Assembly: GCA_019426215.1 (NCBI GenBank)
Contig: CM033395.1
Span: 20,202,569 to 20,266,568 of the forward strand
From: Buddleja alternifolia
Lineage: Eukaryota > Streptophyta > Magnoliopsida > Lamiales > Scrophulariaceae
DNA: 64,000 nucleotides
Direction of reading: 5' to 3'
Position 1 is the stretch's first letter. Each line of letters opens with the position of its first letter. The notes beneath the pieces are model-generated. The model saw nothing but the letters and a program-made list of their open reading frames with translations, did not search any database and was not told where the DNA came from. This document shows positions 44,350 through 56,633 of this stretch, one piece after another. A program made the position numbers and the translations under genes.

Positions 44350-45674
44350 CAAATCAGACATTTCCTATGTATTGCTTAACGAATCGATTCAAGGAATCTT
44401 TGACCAAAGTGTGGCAATCCAAAGAGGCGGAGTGTTTCCTCGTTTGGGTTGCATGAATCGATATCATGCAATAAGGAGACAGTGATTGGATTGTAAGAGT
44501 TTCGACTAAGCTATTACTCGAGATACCAATCCCGAAAATTTGATGGAGGGATATTACTTATGCGAAAATCGTGGTTACGATAGGTTGAGTATCTTGACAT
44601 CGATTGTGTCATGGTCTTCGAGGCCCGTTGCTAGACACTGACCTCGATTTGTAAGTTCCATGATAGTATGGTGAATGATACATGGTCGGATTAAATCTAG
44701 GAAGATTTAATCTAGTACTTTCTAAATATAGAAAGGTACAATGGCACTTCTAGAAAGTGTACTTACTACTAGAACATGAACGAGCCTAAGGGGTCACACA
44801 CGTTCTCTTGAAGTTCCTGCTTAAAAGATATGATTAATCAACTTTGAAAGTTGAGGTGAAATTAGGAAAGTCTAGAACTTACCTAAAGAGGAATATTAAT
44901 TAATTGGTTGGAGATCAATTAATTAGACTATTTAATTAATCAAGTGACATTAATTTATTAATGGACTAAGCAAAGTCCAAGTTAGCTTGCAAGCTAAGTT
45001 CCTTGTTTTTAGGAAACTCCTTAATTGAATTTGATTAGGAATAGATGAAAATCAAATCTTGGAGATTTTATGTCATCTTGACTTCTAATCAAATTAAAAC
45101 TAGGAGTGTCTCTATAAATATATGTGTTAAGAAAAACACACACATGCCTTTTATTTTCTAACAAAATTCCGTCCACCCTAAGAAGGAAAGGAGGAAAAAT
45201 TGTCTCATTTTGCAAGAAAAATCACCCCTCACCCATATATTTCTAGACAAGGTTTTGCTCATGTGTTGACATTAACCTTTCACATATATTCCTACCTTCA
45301 TATATAAACTTAGATTAAATCTAAATTAATTATCTAGGCTAGCACCATATATATAATTATTGGGAATTATACGGAGCTGTGGATACATCTTAGAGGCGAA
45401 ACGATTGGATCGCTTGAAGATACAAGGAACAAATCAAAGCTCGAATTTGGAGGAGGCCGACGACTTCACTGTAGATTCGATCAAGGGAGTCTTTGTTTGG
45501 GTTGAAAAGATCAGAAATTTGTACGAGGGAAAAAGCGCGAAAGGTATTTCGCGTTGTATAGTTTTTGTCGTTGATATTAGTTTGATTAAACTGGCCATTG
45601 TAATCTGTTTCGGGGTAGTTGTAAAATTTTTAATATTCCACTGTGCTAACCTACCCCGGGGATTACCCAGCCCA
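44350..45674 (+). repeat. LTR of another element (probably Ty1/copia), start unresolved
   Basis: The 3' end is set by the primer site at 45679. A TATA box (TATAAATA) lies at 45112-45120. Termini are unclear: the end is probably CCCAGCCCA at 45674, and the start lies somewhere between 44290 and 44545, inside or just after the gag-protease fragment. A 10-bp perfect inverted repeat (GATTAAATCT) occurs at 44689-44712. No internal region or second LTR is present. ORF 45360-45698 crosses the LTR end and is not credible. Confidence 0.55.
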
Positions 45675-45678
45675 ATAG

Positions 45679-45693
45679 TGGTATCAGAGCCCA
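45679..45693 (+). other. Primer binding site (initiator Met tRNA)
   Basis: TGGTATCAGAGCCCA follows the LTR end by four bases and is a perfect match to the standard plant initiator-Met primer site. Confidence 0.8.
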
Positions 45694-46689
45694 GTTAGTT
45701 TAATCGAACTAATTTGTATGATTTATATGCTTTATTTATTCTTCGCAAGATTAAATTGGAAGCATGTTAAATTAAGATGTCTTTTGTCTATTGTGTTAAT
45801 TGCTAAGTTATTGGGATTTAATCGTTTGATTTTTGAATCTTGTTGAGTTGCAAAAATAGAACGAAATTTGGTATCAAGAAAGAAAGGGGGTGCACGTGTG
45901 TGGGTGTGTTGACCGTGAGTGAGTGTATGAACTTAGATTTCATATTTTCTGGGTAACTTTATATTTTTTCTATATATATAAGCTGACAAAAGAAAATTAA
46001 TAGGATTATTAATGGTTAAAATCCCATCATCGGAAACACACAAAAGTAAGATTAATTCTTTCAAGCAAAAGGGGGGCATGCAATTTGGAATTGCTTTAAT
46101 GCGTGCAACACCATGCATGAAACCGCCACCATTAATATGATAATGAGAGAGTTTTAATTTGAGAGCAATTTGGAAGTTCGTTGTACACGAGTATATGGAC
46201 TTGGGGGAAATTCGACCCTAGCAACTTGGGGATAGCCTAAGTTGCTTCACAGAGCGACACGTGTCTCATTAAGTAATTTTTCTTGTTTCATTTTTTATAT
46301 TTTCAGCCATCTATCCTCAACTAGGGTTCACGAAAATTTTTCAGCCAAAATTGTTCTCGCTTTTTCTTGCCCCAAAATGCTTGAAACTTTTTAAATTTGA
46401 AAATTCAAATTTCAAATTACAAGTTTCAATCCTTGTATAAATAGAGGTATTTTAGAAAAAAAAATTAGTCTAAAATGAAGAATAATTTCAAAATCCGGGC
46501 ATTTTCTGTTTCACCATAGCCCCGCCTTTTCCATTGAGGCCATTGGTGTCAGGGTTTCGTTTCTGTTGAGGCCACTGGTTTCGCTTTGCTCATCTTGGGT
46601 TTTGAGTCTGGTGGTGGAATCGACGATACTGCAAATTAAAATTCCTTGTGTGGAAGTGAATGTCCATTCCAAGTAAAAGCTTTCGTAAT
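45694..46689. other. Non-coding, AT-rich; hairpins only
   Basis: No gene is recognised. Perfect inverted repeats are at 46220-46227/46239-46246 and, nested, at 46381-46429. The first part may be internal leader of the preceding element. Confidence 0.5.
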
Positions 46690-46960
46690 AGATTTTTTTT
46701 GGTTAAAGGTTCAATTTCACATATGAAAAGTAAAGAAATTATATAAAGAAAGTGAATAAGGGAAGTGCCCCTACCGCACCAATGTAGCTAACATGCTAGC
46801 TACTCCATCATACCTAAAAAAGACATTTACTATACATTTCAAATGTACTCGAATAAAATTTTACCATGCTATTTGCCAAAGACGCCTAACAGCCCTACTT
46901 TGTAAGGAGTCTTCAAGATTCATTAAAATGAGTTTATCTTTTACAAGATTGAGGACACGT

Positions 46961-47170
46961 CTAGCAAAACCCTCCATTTCCGGGCTGCCCATCGTATTCC
47001 TCTTTTCCAATCCGTACATTGCCAACAAATTTCACCTCGCTACATAAAATAGTCATACATTTTTGAGAGAAATCACACATAAAGATCATATGGTTGTGAT
47101 TCTCCACCTCATCCTCATCACATAATACGCATTTGTCCTCTCCATGCCCTATCCATTGTTTGTCCCTCAT
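46961..47170 (-). pseudogene. LINE ORF2: zf-RVT C-terminal zinc-binding domain
   Basis: CVLCDEDEVENHNHMIFMC has the Cys/His spacing of the reverse-transcriptase zinc-binding domain found at the end of plant LINE ORF2 proteins. The segment 47171-47434 to the RT thumb region is coding-derived but broken by several stops and shifts. The domain binds element RNA during target-primed reverse transcription in intact elements. Confidence 0.75.
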
Positions 47171-47434
47171 TGGAAGCCTCTCTCGAATTGCATGCCATAA
47201 AATGAATAATGTCTAGGAATCTTCCCCGACCCCATGAGTAGGGAAGACCATTCTACATTTGGAGCATTTCTTTGAAAAATCTTATAGGCTGATATTGTAG
47301 TAAACTTACTTGAAGTATTTAGCTTCCAACTAACCCAATCATCTCTATTAGCTAATTAATAGATGGAAGTGAACCAATTATTTGTTCTACTTCAAATCGA
47401 GTATTTGAAGGCCATTCCCATTCACCATCTGTGA

Positions 47435-47923
47435 TCACCCTATCTTCACGTCTTTGGGTAGTCCCGTAAGTAGTGGTCCATTCGGGTATTTAGTTCCAAG
47501 TACTCCATCCGCATGCCAAGGATCCTTCCAAAGAAAAAATTTAGACCCATTTCCAATATTGTATTGAATAACATGTTGAATAATAGGCCTTAATTTGAGT
47601 AATTGTCTCCAACTCCAAGGACATGATGAGGGAATCTTGAGATTCCAAAATGACTCATTTCCCAATCTATTCTCTTTCATCCATTCAACCCAAACTGAAG
47701 ATCCTTCATCAACAAGAATAGCCCAATCATGCTTAACCATAAGAGCTTGGTTTTGAGGTAAAAGAGGTTTGATACCAAGACCCCCTTCCGAAATACTCAA
47801 GCATATTGTATCCCATCCCACTTTCGAATATCCTGTATTAGAGTTACCATACCACAAGAATTTTCGCATTTTTGATTCAATACTACGAAGAATGCTCTTT
47901 GGTAATACAACATACCTGCTCAA
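47435..47923 (-). pseudogene. LINE ORF2: post-RT region
   Basis: The frame reads LPKSILRSIESKMRKFLWYG, WDTICLSISEGGLGIKPL and GNGSKFFLWKDPWH. These are typical landmarks of the region between RT and the zinc-binding domain in plant LINEs (the KW.. GGLG and F W.D.W motifs). It follows the RT fragment after about 70 bp with a shift. No stop interrupts these 162 codons. Confidence 0.8.
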
Positions 47924-47990
47924 TATACATGGAGAGAGGTGAGAACCAATTTGATCAATTGTACCCGGCCTGCATATGACAAGGATTTAT

Positions 47991-48704
47991 TCATCCAAGA
48001 ACATATTCGTTTATCCACTTTATCAAGTAAAGGCTTACAATTAGCGATTGTAAGTTTGGAAGTGATAAGCGGAACTCCAAGGTAGCGCACCGGTAGATTA
48101 CAGATCTTGCTTTGGACGAAATGAACATATTACTCTTAGCCGGATTGGCTTTGAGCCCCGAGAGTCTCCCAAATGTGTCTGTACCCTTTTTAAGCGTATT
48201 AATAGAGGTAGTATCAGCATTGCAAAAGAGTAATAGATCATTGGCAAAGCTAAGCATTACTGTTTTTGTATGCGAACATTTCCAATGGTATTGGAACTCC
48301 GCCTCTTCTTCAATGTATTTTTCAATGATCCCATGCAGCACCTCCATAATAAGGACAAAAATAGAAGGAGATATTGGATGCCCTTGACGCAAGCCTCTTT
48401 TACCTCGAAAGTATCCCTCGACAGCCCCATTAATATTAATAGAGAATGAGGGGGTTGTCATGCATTCGTTAACCCATCCGATATACAAAAGGTGGAAATT
48501 CATTGTTTTAAGCATTTCCATCTCGAAGCTCCATTCTACCGTATCATATGCTTTCATATGATCAACTTTGAAAGCACATCTTGCTGGGAGGTTCTTTTGA
48601 TTATAACCATACAATAATTCTTGGGCCAAAAGAACATTGTCACTGATTCTCCTCGGGTATGAAAGTCGTTTGAGCTGGATCAACAAGTTGGTCAAGGAAT
48701 TCAC
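47991..48704 (-). pseudogene. LINE ORF2: reverse transcriptase core
   Basis: RT motifs are present in order: RRISDNVLLAQEL, KVDHMKAYDTVEW, GKRGLRQGHPISPSIF and the catalytic box. The catalytic box reads SFANDLLLF where active enzymes have FADDL, so the first of the two catalytic aspartates is Asn. KVDHMKAYD has His where Ile or Met is usual. The link to the upstream part (48705-48852) is broken by at least one frameshift. It primes cDNA synthesis on nicked target DNA in intact LINEs. Confidence 0.85.
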
Positions 48705-48852
48705 ACATACGGTTTGCCGTGATCTTAGATATCACTTTGTAGATAACTTTGCAACACGATATTGGGCGAAAATCCTTTGGATGTTTAGGAACTTCAACTT
48801 TGGGAATAAGAGAGATAATGGTAGAATTGATTTCTTTAACAAGCTTACCTGT

Positions 48853-50308
48853 TTAAAAAAAATGTATGATCGCATTCGACACGTCATTACCAATCACATT
48901 CCAAGCCCTTTTAAAGAATAGAGAGTTGAAACCATCTGGGCACGGTGCCTTGTTGTCGTTGAATCCAAATGTAACATCTTTGACTTCTCTATGAGTAATT
49001 GGGCGAATCATGTAAGAAGCATCTTCCGGGGTTAAACGTCTTCGTACAAAAGGGTTGAGAGAGAGAGCCTCCACATTCAGTTCGATGGATTCTCCAAGCA
49101 ATTTTTCGTAAAACGCAACAACCTCCTCACGGACACGAGATGGTTCGTCTACTACTACACCTCCTCTACCTTCTATGCTATTGATTCGAGATTTAGCCCT
49201 CCGAACCGCAATACGTCTAAAGAAGAAAGACGTACATTGGTCTCCATCTTTAAGCCATGCCACTTTTGCTCTTTGATGTAAGAAAGATTGTTCATTAGCT
49301 ACAGCCTTGGTATATACCTCTCGACACATCTTTTCAATTTCCAATAAAGGTTCAAGTGTAGGATATTGAGCTTGTATTTCTTGTATAATCTCAAGAAATC
49401 TTCCCGCCTCTTGTACATTAACTCCAAGATCACCTTCTTGCCTCCTCATAGCTTTGAATAACGGTTTAAGAGCTTTAAGTTTGCAAATTATGGAGTACAT
49501 AGGGACTCCAACAATTGTGTGTTTCCAAATATCTACTACTATTGACAAGAATTCACTCGAATCTGCAATATGATTATCAAAATGAAACCATGGATTCTTT
49601 CCCCGATTGCCTGTTATGGATTTAAGAACAATAGGGGAATGATCTGAAGTTTTAGGAGATAAACATGAGTATGCCAAATTTGGGTATCTAGTAAACCATA
49701 CTGGATTAGTCACCACTCGATCTAGTCTTCTCCATTTTCGTGACCCACCTTGCTGATTTTGCCATGAATACCAAGGTCCGTCCATCGGAAGAGTGATAAG
49801 ATCCGAAGCGGAGAGACAGGCTTGGAACTCATCATTTGTTTCTTCTTCAGCCCTCCCTCCCAATGCCTCACTTTCATCAATAATAGCATTGAAATCTCCC
49901 ATTATTGCCCAAATATCATCCAACCTCAACTCAGAATACCGCATAATATCATCCCAAAGTCCTCTTTGTTCACCAATAGTATTCCTCCCATACACAAAGG
50001 AAATGAACCAAATCAAATTGTGTTCATGAGAAATGATTTGACAATGAATAATCTGCTCAGATTCCCCAACAATTCGAACATCCACATAAGAAGAATCCCA
50101 TCCGATCCAAATACGATTGCCTGGCCCATTGGCATAATTAAAATACCAAGTCCACATAGAATGTACACGAGAACTAATAAAAGTCGCATTTCTTTCCATA
50201 ACACGAGTTTCGATAAGAGCACATACCTGTAAATTATAAGATGAAATAAGATCTCGGGCTGATTGTTGGTGGTCTTCTTTGTTAAGACCACGTACATTCC
50301 AACTTGCG
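48853..50308 (-). pseudogene. LINE ORF2: apurinic-like endonuclease and RT start
   Basis: The frame is open from ASWNVRGLN near 50300, the N-terminal motif of the L1 endonuclease, although the first ATG is at 50199. Further endonuclease motifs are GDFNAI (near 49895), the RRLDRV region and SDHSPIV (near 49645). The linker carries AWLKDGDQCTSFF, and RT begins with NKAPCPDGFNSLFFKRAW, where the usual KAPGPDG is changed to KAPCPDG. It runs off-frame at 48853. The 448-codon ATG frame is one of the longest in the window, but the protein is incomplete. The endonuclease nicks target DNA. Confidence 0.87.
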
Positions 50309-50314
50309 ATAGGA

Positions 50315-50835
50315 TCATCTAATAACCTCTATAGGGGCTGCATTCATAGGACCCCGTGACGATTCCACTTGTTCAATATCTCGTTCAATGTTATCATCAA
50401 TATTCAATTCCTCCAATATATAAAAAGGATTATGATCATACACCTCATCCTTTTCCATAGAAGAAGAATTTGGTTGCGTACTCTTCATGATAGGAGAATT
50501 TGAGTGTTTAGAAATCACCTTATCCTCACGTGACACCTCCTTCTTCTTAGAATGCCCTTGTTGACACCAAGAATTATCCACATTATGTTTTGTTACATAG
50601 ACATGTACCGGCTTTGGACGTTGGACAACCTTCTTCATTAATGGACAATCTCAGACACATGGCCAAAAGAATTACACTTCCCACAAACAGCCGGCTTCCA
50701 TTCATATTCGACTTCCACCTTACACGTTCCATTATATTCCCCATTTGCCGAAGGAAGAAACATGAAGATATGATCGAGTAGTTTTGCATTAACCCTTATC
50801 ATAACACATACTCTTGCATAGTCAATCCTTTCCAT
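50315..50835 (-). pseudogene. LINE ORF1 C-terminal half (nucleic-acid-binding)
   Basis: It starts inside the DUF4283-type region (RIDYARVCVMIRVNAK) and contains VEYEWKPAVCGKCNSFGH, the CCHC knuckle typical of plant LINE ORF1. A one-base deletion near 50642 places the final Cys of the knuckle in the next frame, which continues as LMKKVVQRPKPVHV to the stop at 50315. ORF2 coding begins within the following ten bases. ORF1 proteins bind element RNA as a chaperone. Confidence 0.78.
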
Positions 50836-50850
50836 TCTTTCAAGTAATAT

Positions 50851-52555
50851 ATCCTTTTGTTTTCTTCAATAATATGTTTAGTTTATGCTTTTTAACACCA
50901 TCCATGTCTTTTTCTTTGCCCTTTCTATTCTGAAACTTGTTGAGTACAATAAAGGGTGTTATAATTCAAAGAGATTGATTAGTGTGTTTTGTTTCTCTCA
51001 GTCACTAAAAATAAAATGAAAGAAAATCAAGAAGTAGATGTGGAAAAGGAACACGTCGCTCTCATCCCTCGTTTCTCCGATGAAGCAGATGAAAGACTTG
51101 CTGGAATTGGAGCCTGTGAGGAATGATGAAGCTGTTGCAACAGTGTCTTAGTGGAATTAACTTTGAAGTCCTAATTTTTTTTTTAAGAAGAAAATTGAGA
51201 GATTGTGGATTAAGTTTCATGTTAATTTAAATGTTGATCTTCAACTTTCAACTACTGGGCTTTATAATAGATGGTTATGTTGCTTATATTTTTCATGTTC
51301 TGCAATTTTGGACATATATTTTAATTCTTGAAGTGTTGCTTAATATAATTTTCACTCATAAACAAAAGGCTTTAATTGTAAGATTCTAGTATAAAAATGA
51401 AAAGTATTTTTTTATAGTAATAATAATGGTGATAATATATATAATACATATAATAATATATAATTATATTATTGTGAATTATGTCTTAATAGTAGTGTCC
51501 TTGTTGTACTTGAGTTTTAAGAATTGATGAGTGTTGGAATTCATATTAATTTGTGTTTGTGTTCCAGTGTAGTCTAACATAAGTTGTAATTGTTATTTCA
51601 TTTTATTGTGAATCTGATTTTTGAGCTCACTAGAAAGTTAAAAGCTAATACGCCTACTACAATCCTAGGAACTAATATACTTCTTACAGCCTTATAGGAA
51701 CTTCTTCTTATTGATTAGTGTATCCTTCTTGTAAGGCAATGGACAAAAAAACTGATGCTATAATTTTTTTATTGATTTTTGAAAAGAAGATATGCAAACA
51801 CTTTCATTTAACAGTGGTCTCACGCCACCCCCACTCCACTATTCCACTTCTGCGAATAAATTACAACATATAAAATGACAATTTAATTCTTTAACAAACT
51901 ACAAAAGATTATACATCCGAATAGTGAATGACAAATTATAACCAAATGTCAATAATATGAAATTTGTACTACCAAAATATGGAACGAACTTAAAGCGCCA
52001 ATGTAAAACTAAAAACGTGTCAAGTGACAATTAAAAGAAATTACAAGTGACAAGAGTCTCATTCGTTGTCATGCTCATCATACAATCATGAAAAGGATTT
52101 GCAACTTCTAAGCCACTGAACAAATTCCATTCCAACTAACAAGATTCCTAGAATAAACCAAATAAAAATTATCAATAGGCCACTATAATTTCGTGGCATA
52201 TGAATGACTAAAACGAAACTCAAAGAAGATTTTACATATAGCAACAATACAATCAATATGACTTTATTGTAGAAAGAAATATATATTCTAGTTTCTTATA
52301 TTTCACTTCAGAAATGCTTCACCATTATATCCTCATCACCATTGAACTAATCTCACCAATATAAAGAAATTTACCTTGTTAAGTAGTTTTTTCAATCTTC
52401 AACACTCAAAATCTTCTAGTTGATCAACCTTGGGAAAATGAAAAGCAAAGCATAGTGATCATTCATCATCTCCCGGATTAGTTTTTTCATGTAAGAAATC
52501 TTTCCATACAGAGCTATTAACATCAATGGGGCCTATTCAATTAGAAACAAATACG
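50851..52555. other. Non-coding, AT-rich region
   Basis: A 36-codon frame at 51016-51126 (acidic, MKENQEVDVEKEH) could be an old exon, but has no recognisable family. TA-rich stretches lie at 51425-51470. Nothing else is supported. Confidence 0.4.
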
Positions 52556-52560
52556 CATAT

Positions 52561-55500
52561 TGTCACGCCCCAAAATTTGGTCATAAAAGACCCAACTTGA
52601 ATACATGAGTCTATCGTAGCTGTAGTTCCAATTCAAAACATGGACCCAATTTTATCAATGTATCTTAGGGTCCTACTCCTGATACTATCATCCGCATCAC
52701 GAAGTAACTTAATATCCTTGAATAAAACTACCAGTTTTTACCTCTTGGATCGTCCATGTCTATTCCTGTTATCCTCCAAACAAGTCTCACTGCTCAACTC
52801 ACCTACAGCTGGAAGGAAGGAATGAAACAAAATACGTAAGCAAAGGCTTAGTGAGTGTCAGTGCTTGTGCGCAAGTTGCTTAAAATAGTTTTTAGACCCA
52901 AATGATAAATTAGTGAGGGAAAACTAATAATAGTTTTCGTTGATTTTCAAAGGATCATTGAAATCCTAAATAAGGAAAGCAATTTGTGATCATTGTAACA
53001 ATTAAGCAATAGCTAGTATGAGACAAAGGTCTTAGTATATGCACGATGAGGTTTTGTCAAATATTATTGAAAACATGCTTGGAAAAAATTACGTTCATGA
53101 TAAAGCTGGAACAATTGGTCGCATGATATTTAAGTTTCAAAACATGCATTTTAAAAAAAAGCATGTAGTTCAATGCAAGTATCACGTACAAGACATGTTT
53201 AAGTAACATGTACACGTCTCGCTTAAGCAGTAGGGGGCCATGTTAGAAATACCATCGCGTCCGATGATTTACCCATAGCACTTTGGGTCCCGCTGCTTCT
53301 TCCTTATCGCCCCTGAACACGCGGCTTAAAAGCCATCACCTTATACCTCCCCACGCAGGCTCGCGATGCCCGATTTGGTCATATCCGGAGTATGCCACAC
53401 GATAAATGACCCATGCACCCTCAGAGCACTCCGTCTTAGGTGCACGGATCTGGACGTGAATAGCGGGAACTGTTTAAGACCGCAAGCCCATGCTTGACCG
53501 GCCGAACCCTGCCCTATCCATCGCCCGACCTTGGGCCCAACACAACCACGTCAGATGCAACACGTCACAAGAACACCATCACGACAAATGATCACGATAC
53601 AAGACCAATGATGGAGTAATTTCACAAAAATCATAAAACCGATGTTTATTTCGAAATCATTCTTGTATAAATTATGCATCTGAAATAAGTATGCAATCAC
53701 GTATGTCACGAATGATGCAATGAAGCATTTTAGCTCACGATGAAATATTTAATCGACAAATAGTTTTTCAGAATTTTCTTAAAAGAATGTTTTCCTCGAA
53801 TTCATTTTCACAAAACATGCCTGAAAATTACTTTTGCAAGATACGTGTTTGAAAACATTCATGCAGGTAATAGTTGGTGCCAAGAATTGGTGAATGTAAA
53901 ATGAGTTCTGAATTTGATTCGAAAGTGTTGAAACCCATTTTCATGTCAAGTATTCAAAGCATGTTGAAAGTACATATATATATATATATATGACGTATTC
54001 CTTCCAGTTTTGAAAGACATATAACTATAATTTTGAGAGGTAACTCACCTCGTCCAATCGAATACCAAGCTTAAGTCGAGAACTCGAGTGATGCTCCACC
54101 TATCTCGTACGTGCAATTCCTATTCCAAGTAACTGCACTCATCTATATGATCATAATATCAACTCGATTGATAATAACCAAATACGATAAGGTTAATACC
54201 GAATAATCAATAGTCTAGGAAATATATCTTACCCAACGCTTATTCATCTAGCAATATACCATAAAATTTCGGTCACACTTTACTTCTAAGCCACGAACAC
54301 AAAGGCAAGAGATAACGACACTGTGCGCATCCGTCGTCCTCATCGTTACCATTCTTTGTCCATCCATTTACCATTATACCAACATGAAACTCCTATCCAC
54401 AGATTCATAACAATATCATCTTTATCACCATATAAGTTTCATCTCAATTCCACTACAGAAAAGGGTGAATCGGGCCTTTAAGGTTGATCTCCCAAAACTG
54501 CCAATATCACGCACATCTTGCCATCTTGTAGACAACTCCAATTTCCAAACCCATTTAAGCCTCGAATTTGTCAAATCCTCTGCCTATAGTTATCTACACT
54601 CACATGGCTTTCCAATGGTAGTCTTGCATGTGCAATCGGACATGGGTAATTCCATTTTTGGTCAAAACAAAGTGGGTGGCCGTTTCTGGAAATCGAAACA
54701 GGGCACTGGTGGTGATCTTAAGGTATTGTTTCTTGACTGTCTATAAACTGAATTTCTGAGAAACTTAGCTTTACAAGCATCTAGACTCAATAAGATTTCT
54801 ATTGGTGGTATTTCATGTACAATCAAAATAGGGTAATGATGTTTTATGGGCAATACAATCGAATGAACATTTCTGAAATTGTAGGCTTGTTACTGGCAAT
54901 GATATTTCCATGGTGATTTCTGGACATTTAACCAAGAGTTCTTCAACAAAATACTCAAGTAAACTTATCTACTCTTAACAAGGATTCTAGAGGTGGTCTT
55001 GGATAAGTAATTGAACCATCATAAGCAACATTTCAGGGCAAAACAAAATGGGAGACAGATTCTGGGCTGAAAATGATGCAGTGCCAGTGATTATTTGATT
55101 GACAATTCTTGCTTATTTCCTTAACCAAAACCAGAAAAACTCACCAGTGACATCATCTAGACGAAAATAGCTTTCCAATGGTGGGATTGCATGCATGATC
55201 AAACAACCGGAACCATGGTCTCTGACTACAAGAACATGAGGTGAAGTTTCAGGTATTGCAAATACAGCACCTGTAGCAGTGATTCGGTGGTGGTTTATGG
55301 AACTTTAAAGAGTCAATTTGCAAAATATGACTTTATATATTTCTTCCTCGTCCTCTTAGGATTAATTTGAGCTAAAGAAGTCTGAATTCGGAGGTCATTT
55401 GCTACCTCAAAGCTTGAGAAGAACAAAACTGACAGGGCTGGGATTTCTACACGGGAATTGCTGAATTTCTTTACTCAACTTCTTGTCTTTTGAGAGAACT

Positions 55501-55690
55501 AAAGAGCTGTTCCTTTGAGGGGAATTTCCAGAATGAAGGTGATGAAGGGGAGTGTATACTCTTTGCCTAACTACAAGGAATGGTTGAATGCTCTTTACCT
55601 AACTACAATGTGGCACGTTTGAAAGCAAGCATGCTGGAATTTTATTAGTTTGCCACCTATTGGTCTCCTTCTCATTATTTATGCATGGGA

Positions 55691-55721
<31 letters not shown>

Positions 55722-56117
55722 GGTATGTGTGTGTTTACATGTGTTTATATTTATATATGTAGATATGGATATGTTAAAATATTCACAACATATAATGATG
55801 AAGGTGAAATTATACATAAAATGATATGATGCATCAACTATTCAACAAAGATGTGTAAAAGTTACTAGCCTATTTAACTTATAGTTCGAGCGTAAGATTC
55901 GTTATATGGCGAAAGAGTAAAATATTGCGTGGAGCCCGAAACATAAAAATGGAAGAAATTACAAAAATCTAATTAACAGTAATTATAATTCTTACCTTCG
56001 TCTCTACAGAATAAGGAGCTGAGAATAGAGAGTGTTACAACTCCCATGTATTGATATCTGCTTGAGCGTTCGAATAATATGAAAGGGACCACAAGGCTTG
56101 AAAATTGGGGTATCACA
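52561..56117 (-). repeat. Solo LTR of chromovirus-type Ty3/gypsy element (3557 bp)
   Basis: Ends on the minus strand are TGTGATACCCC and GGGGCGTGACA. A perfect 5-bp target duplication CATAT lies at 52556-52560 and 56118-56122. No primer site, polypurine tract or coding sequence adjoins it, so it formed by LTR-LTR recombination. Orientation is taken from similarity to the LTR at 1-2859, which has a primer site. The 3.5-kb length fits the long LTRs of the Tekay/Del group. It holds an internal 188-bp tandem repeat and a TA tract near 53976-53992. Confidence 0.92.
54610..55330. repeat. Degenerate 188-bp tandem repeat inside the solo LTR
   Basis: The anchor TTCCAATGGT/TTCTATTGGT/TTCTAGAGGT recurs at 54610, 54797, 54985 and 55173 (spacing 187-188). 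A second anchor, CAAAACAAARTGGG, at 54663 and 55039 is 376 bp apart, exactly two units. Confidence 0.75.
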
Positions 56118-56122
56118 CATAT

Positions 56123-56633
56123 TTTAGTAAACAAAAAACAAGAAAAGTCCTCACAATATAGCTAGTAAAGATAAACTAAATCTCATATTTGCTTATACCT
56201 ATTTGGGTCGATCCAAGATGTTGTGAGTTCCAATTAAGATTAGAATGTCCCTAGAAAATCACACATAATGAATTCATATTTTTATATTTTTAGCTCATAA
56301 TAATTTAAGAAGAAAATAAAATTTAAGGTCATGTAAGACAAACCTGTGGGAAATTAGGACCTAAAAATGGAAATGTGCTTGGTACATTCCCACCCATTTG
56401 AGACCAATACGGTTGAAAAAACGTCTCTTGAAACGGTTGATCGATAGGGTAATGAGATGGTTGTACATACACTGGTTCTTGTGTATCTGGGGCATTTTAT
56501 AGCCTCTTTAATTTGATAGTTTTTCCCTTTCCTTTTGGTGCCTTTCACAACCACCTCTGTGAAATGACTTATAAACATAAACGAACGAGGAGAATAAAAG
56601 AATAATAATAAAGCACAAAGAAATTTTTAAAGC
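56123..56633 (-). pseudogene. Probable FRS 3' exon and flank
   Basis: On the minus strand a donor-like AA|GTAGGC follows the last FRS codons at 56634, and an acceptor-like TTTCACAG lies near 56559. Downstream, about 56530-56340, one frame reads Pro/Gln/Tyr-rich sequence (PVYVQPSHYPIDQPFQ, GPNFPTG), like the C-terminal tails of some FRS proteins, but a stop lies just upstream in that frame. The frame is therefore broken or the splice site is misjudged. Bases 56123-56330 show nothing. Confidence 0.4.

Larger units (their letters stand above)
46690..50850 (-). mobile_element. 5'-truncated, decayed L1-type LINE
   Basis: Two ORFs in LINE order on the minus strand: ORF1 end with zinc knuckle (50835-50315), then ORF2 with endonuclease, RT and C-terminal zinc-binding domain. 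The 3' end is marked by a short A8 tail (T8 on the plus strand at 46688-46695). The N-terminal half of ORF1 is missing, so the copy is 5'-truncated. Flanks CTTTCGTAATAGAT and CTTTCAAGTAATATAT are a weak candidate target duplication. Multiple frameshifts and a changed catalytic residue show it is dead. Confidence 0.85.

Noticed and set aside
54465..54746. 93-codon ORF in the solo LTR
   Set aside because: It lies in the 188-bp repeat region of a non-coding LTR, antisense to it, with no family similarity.
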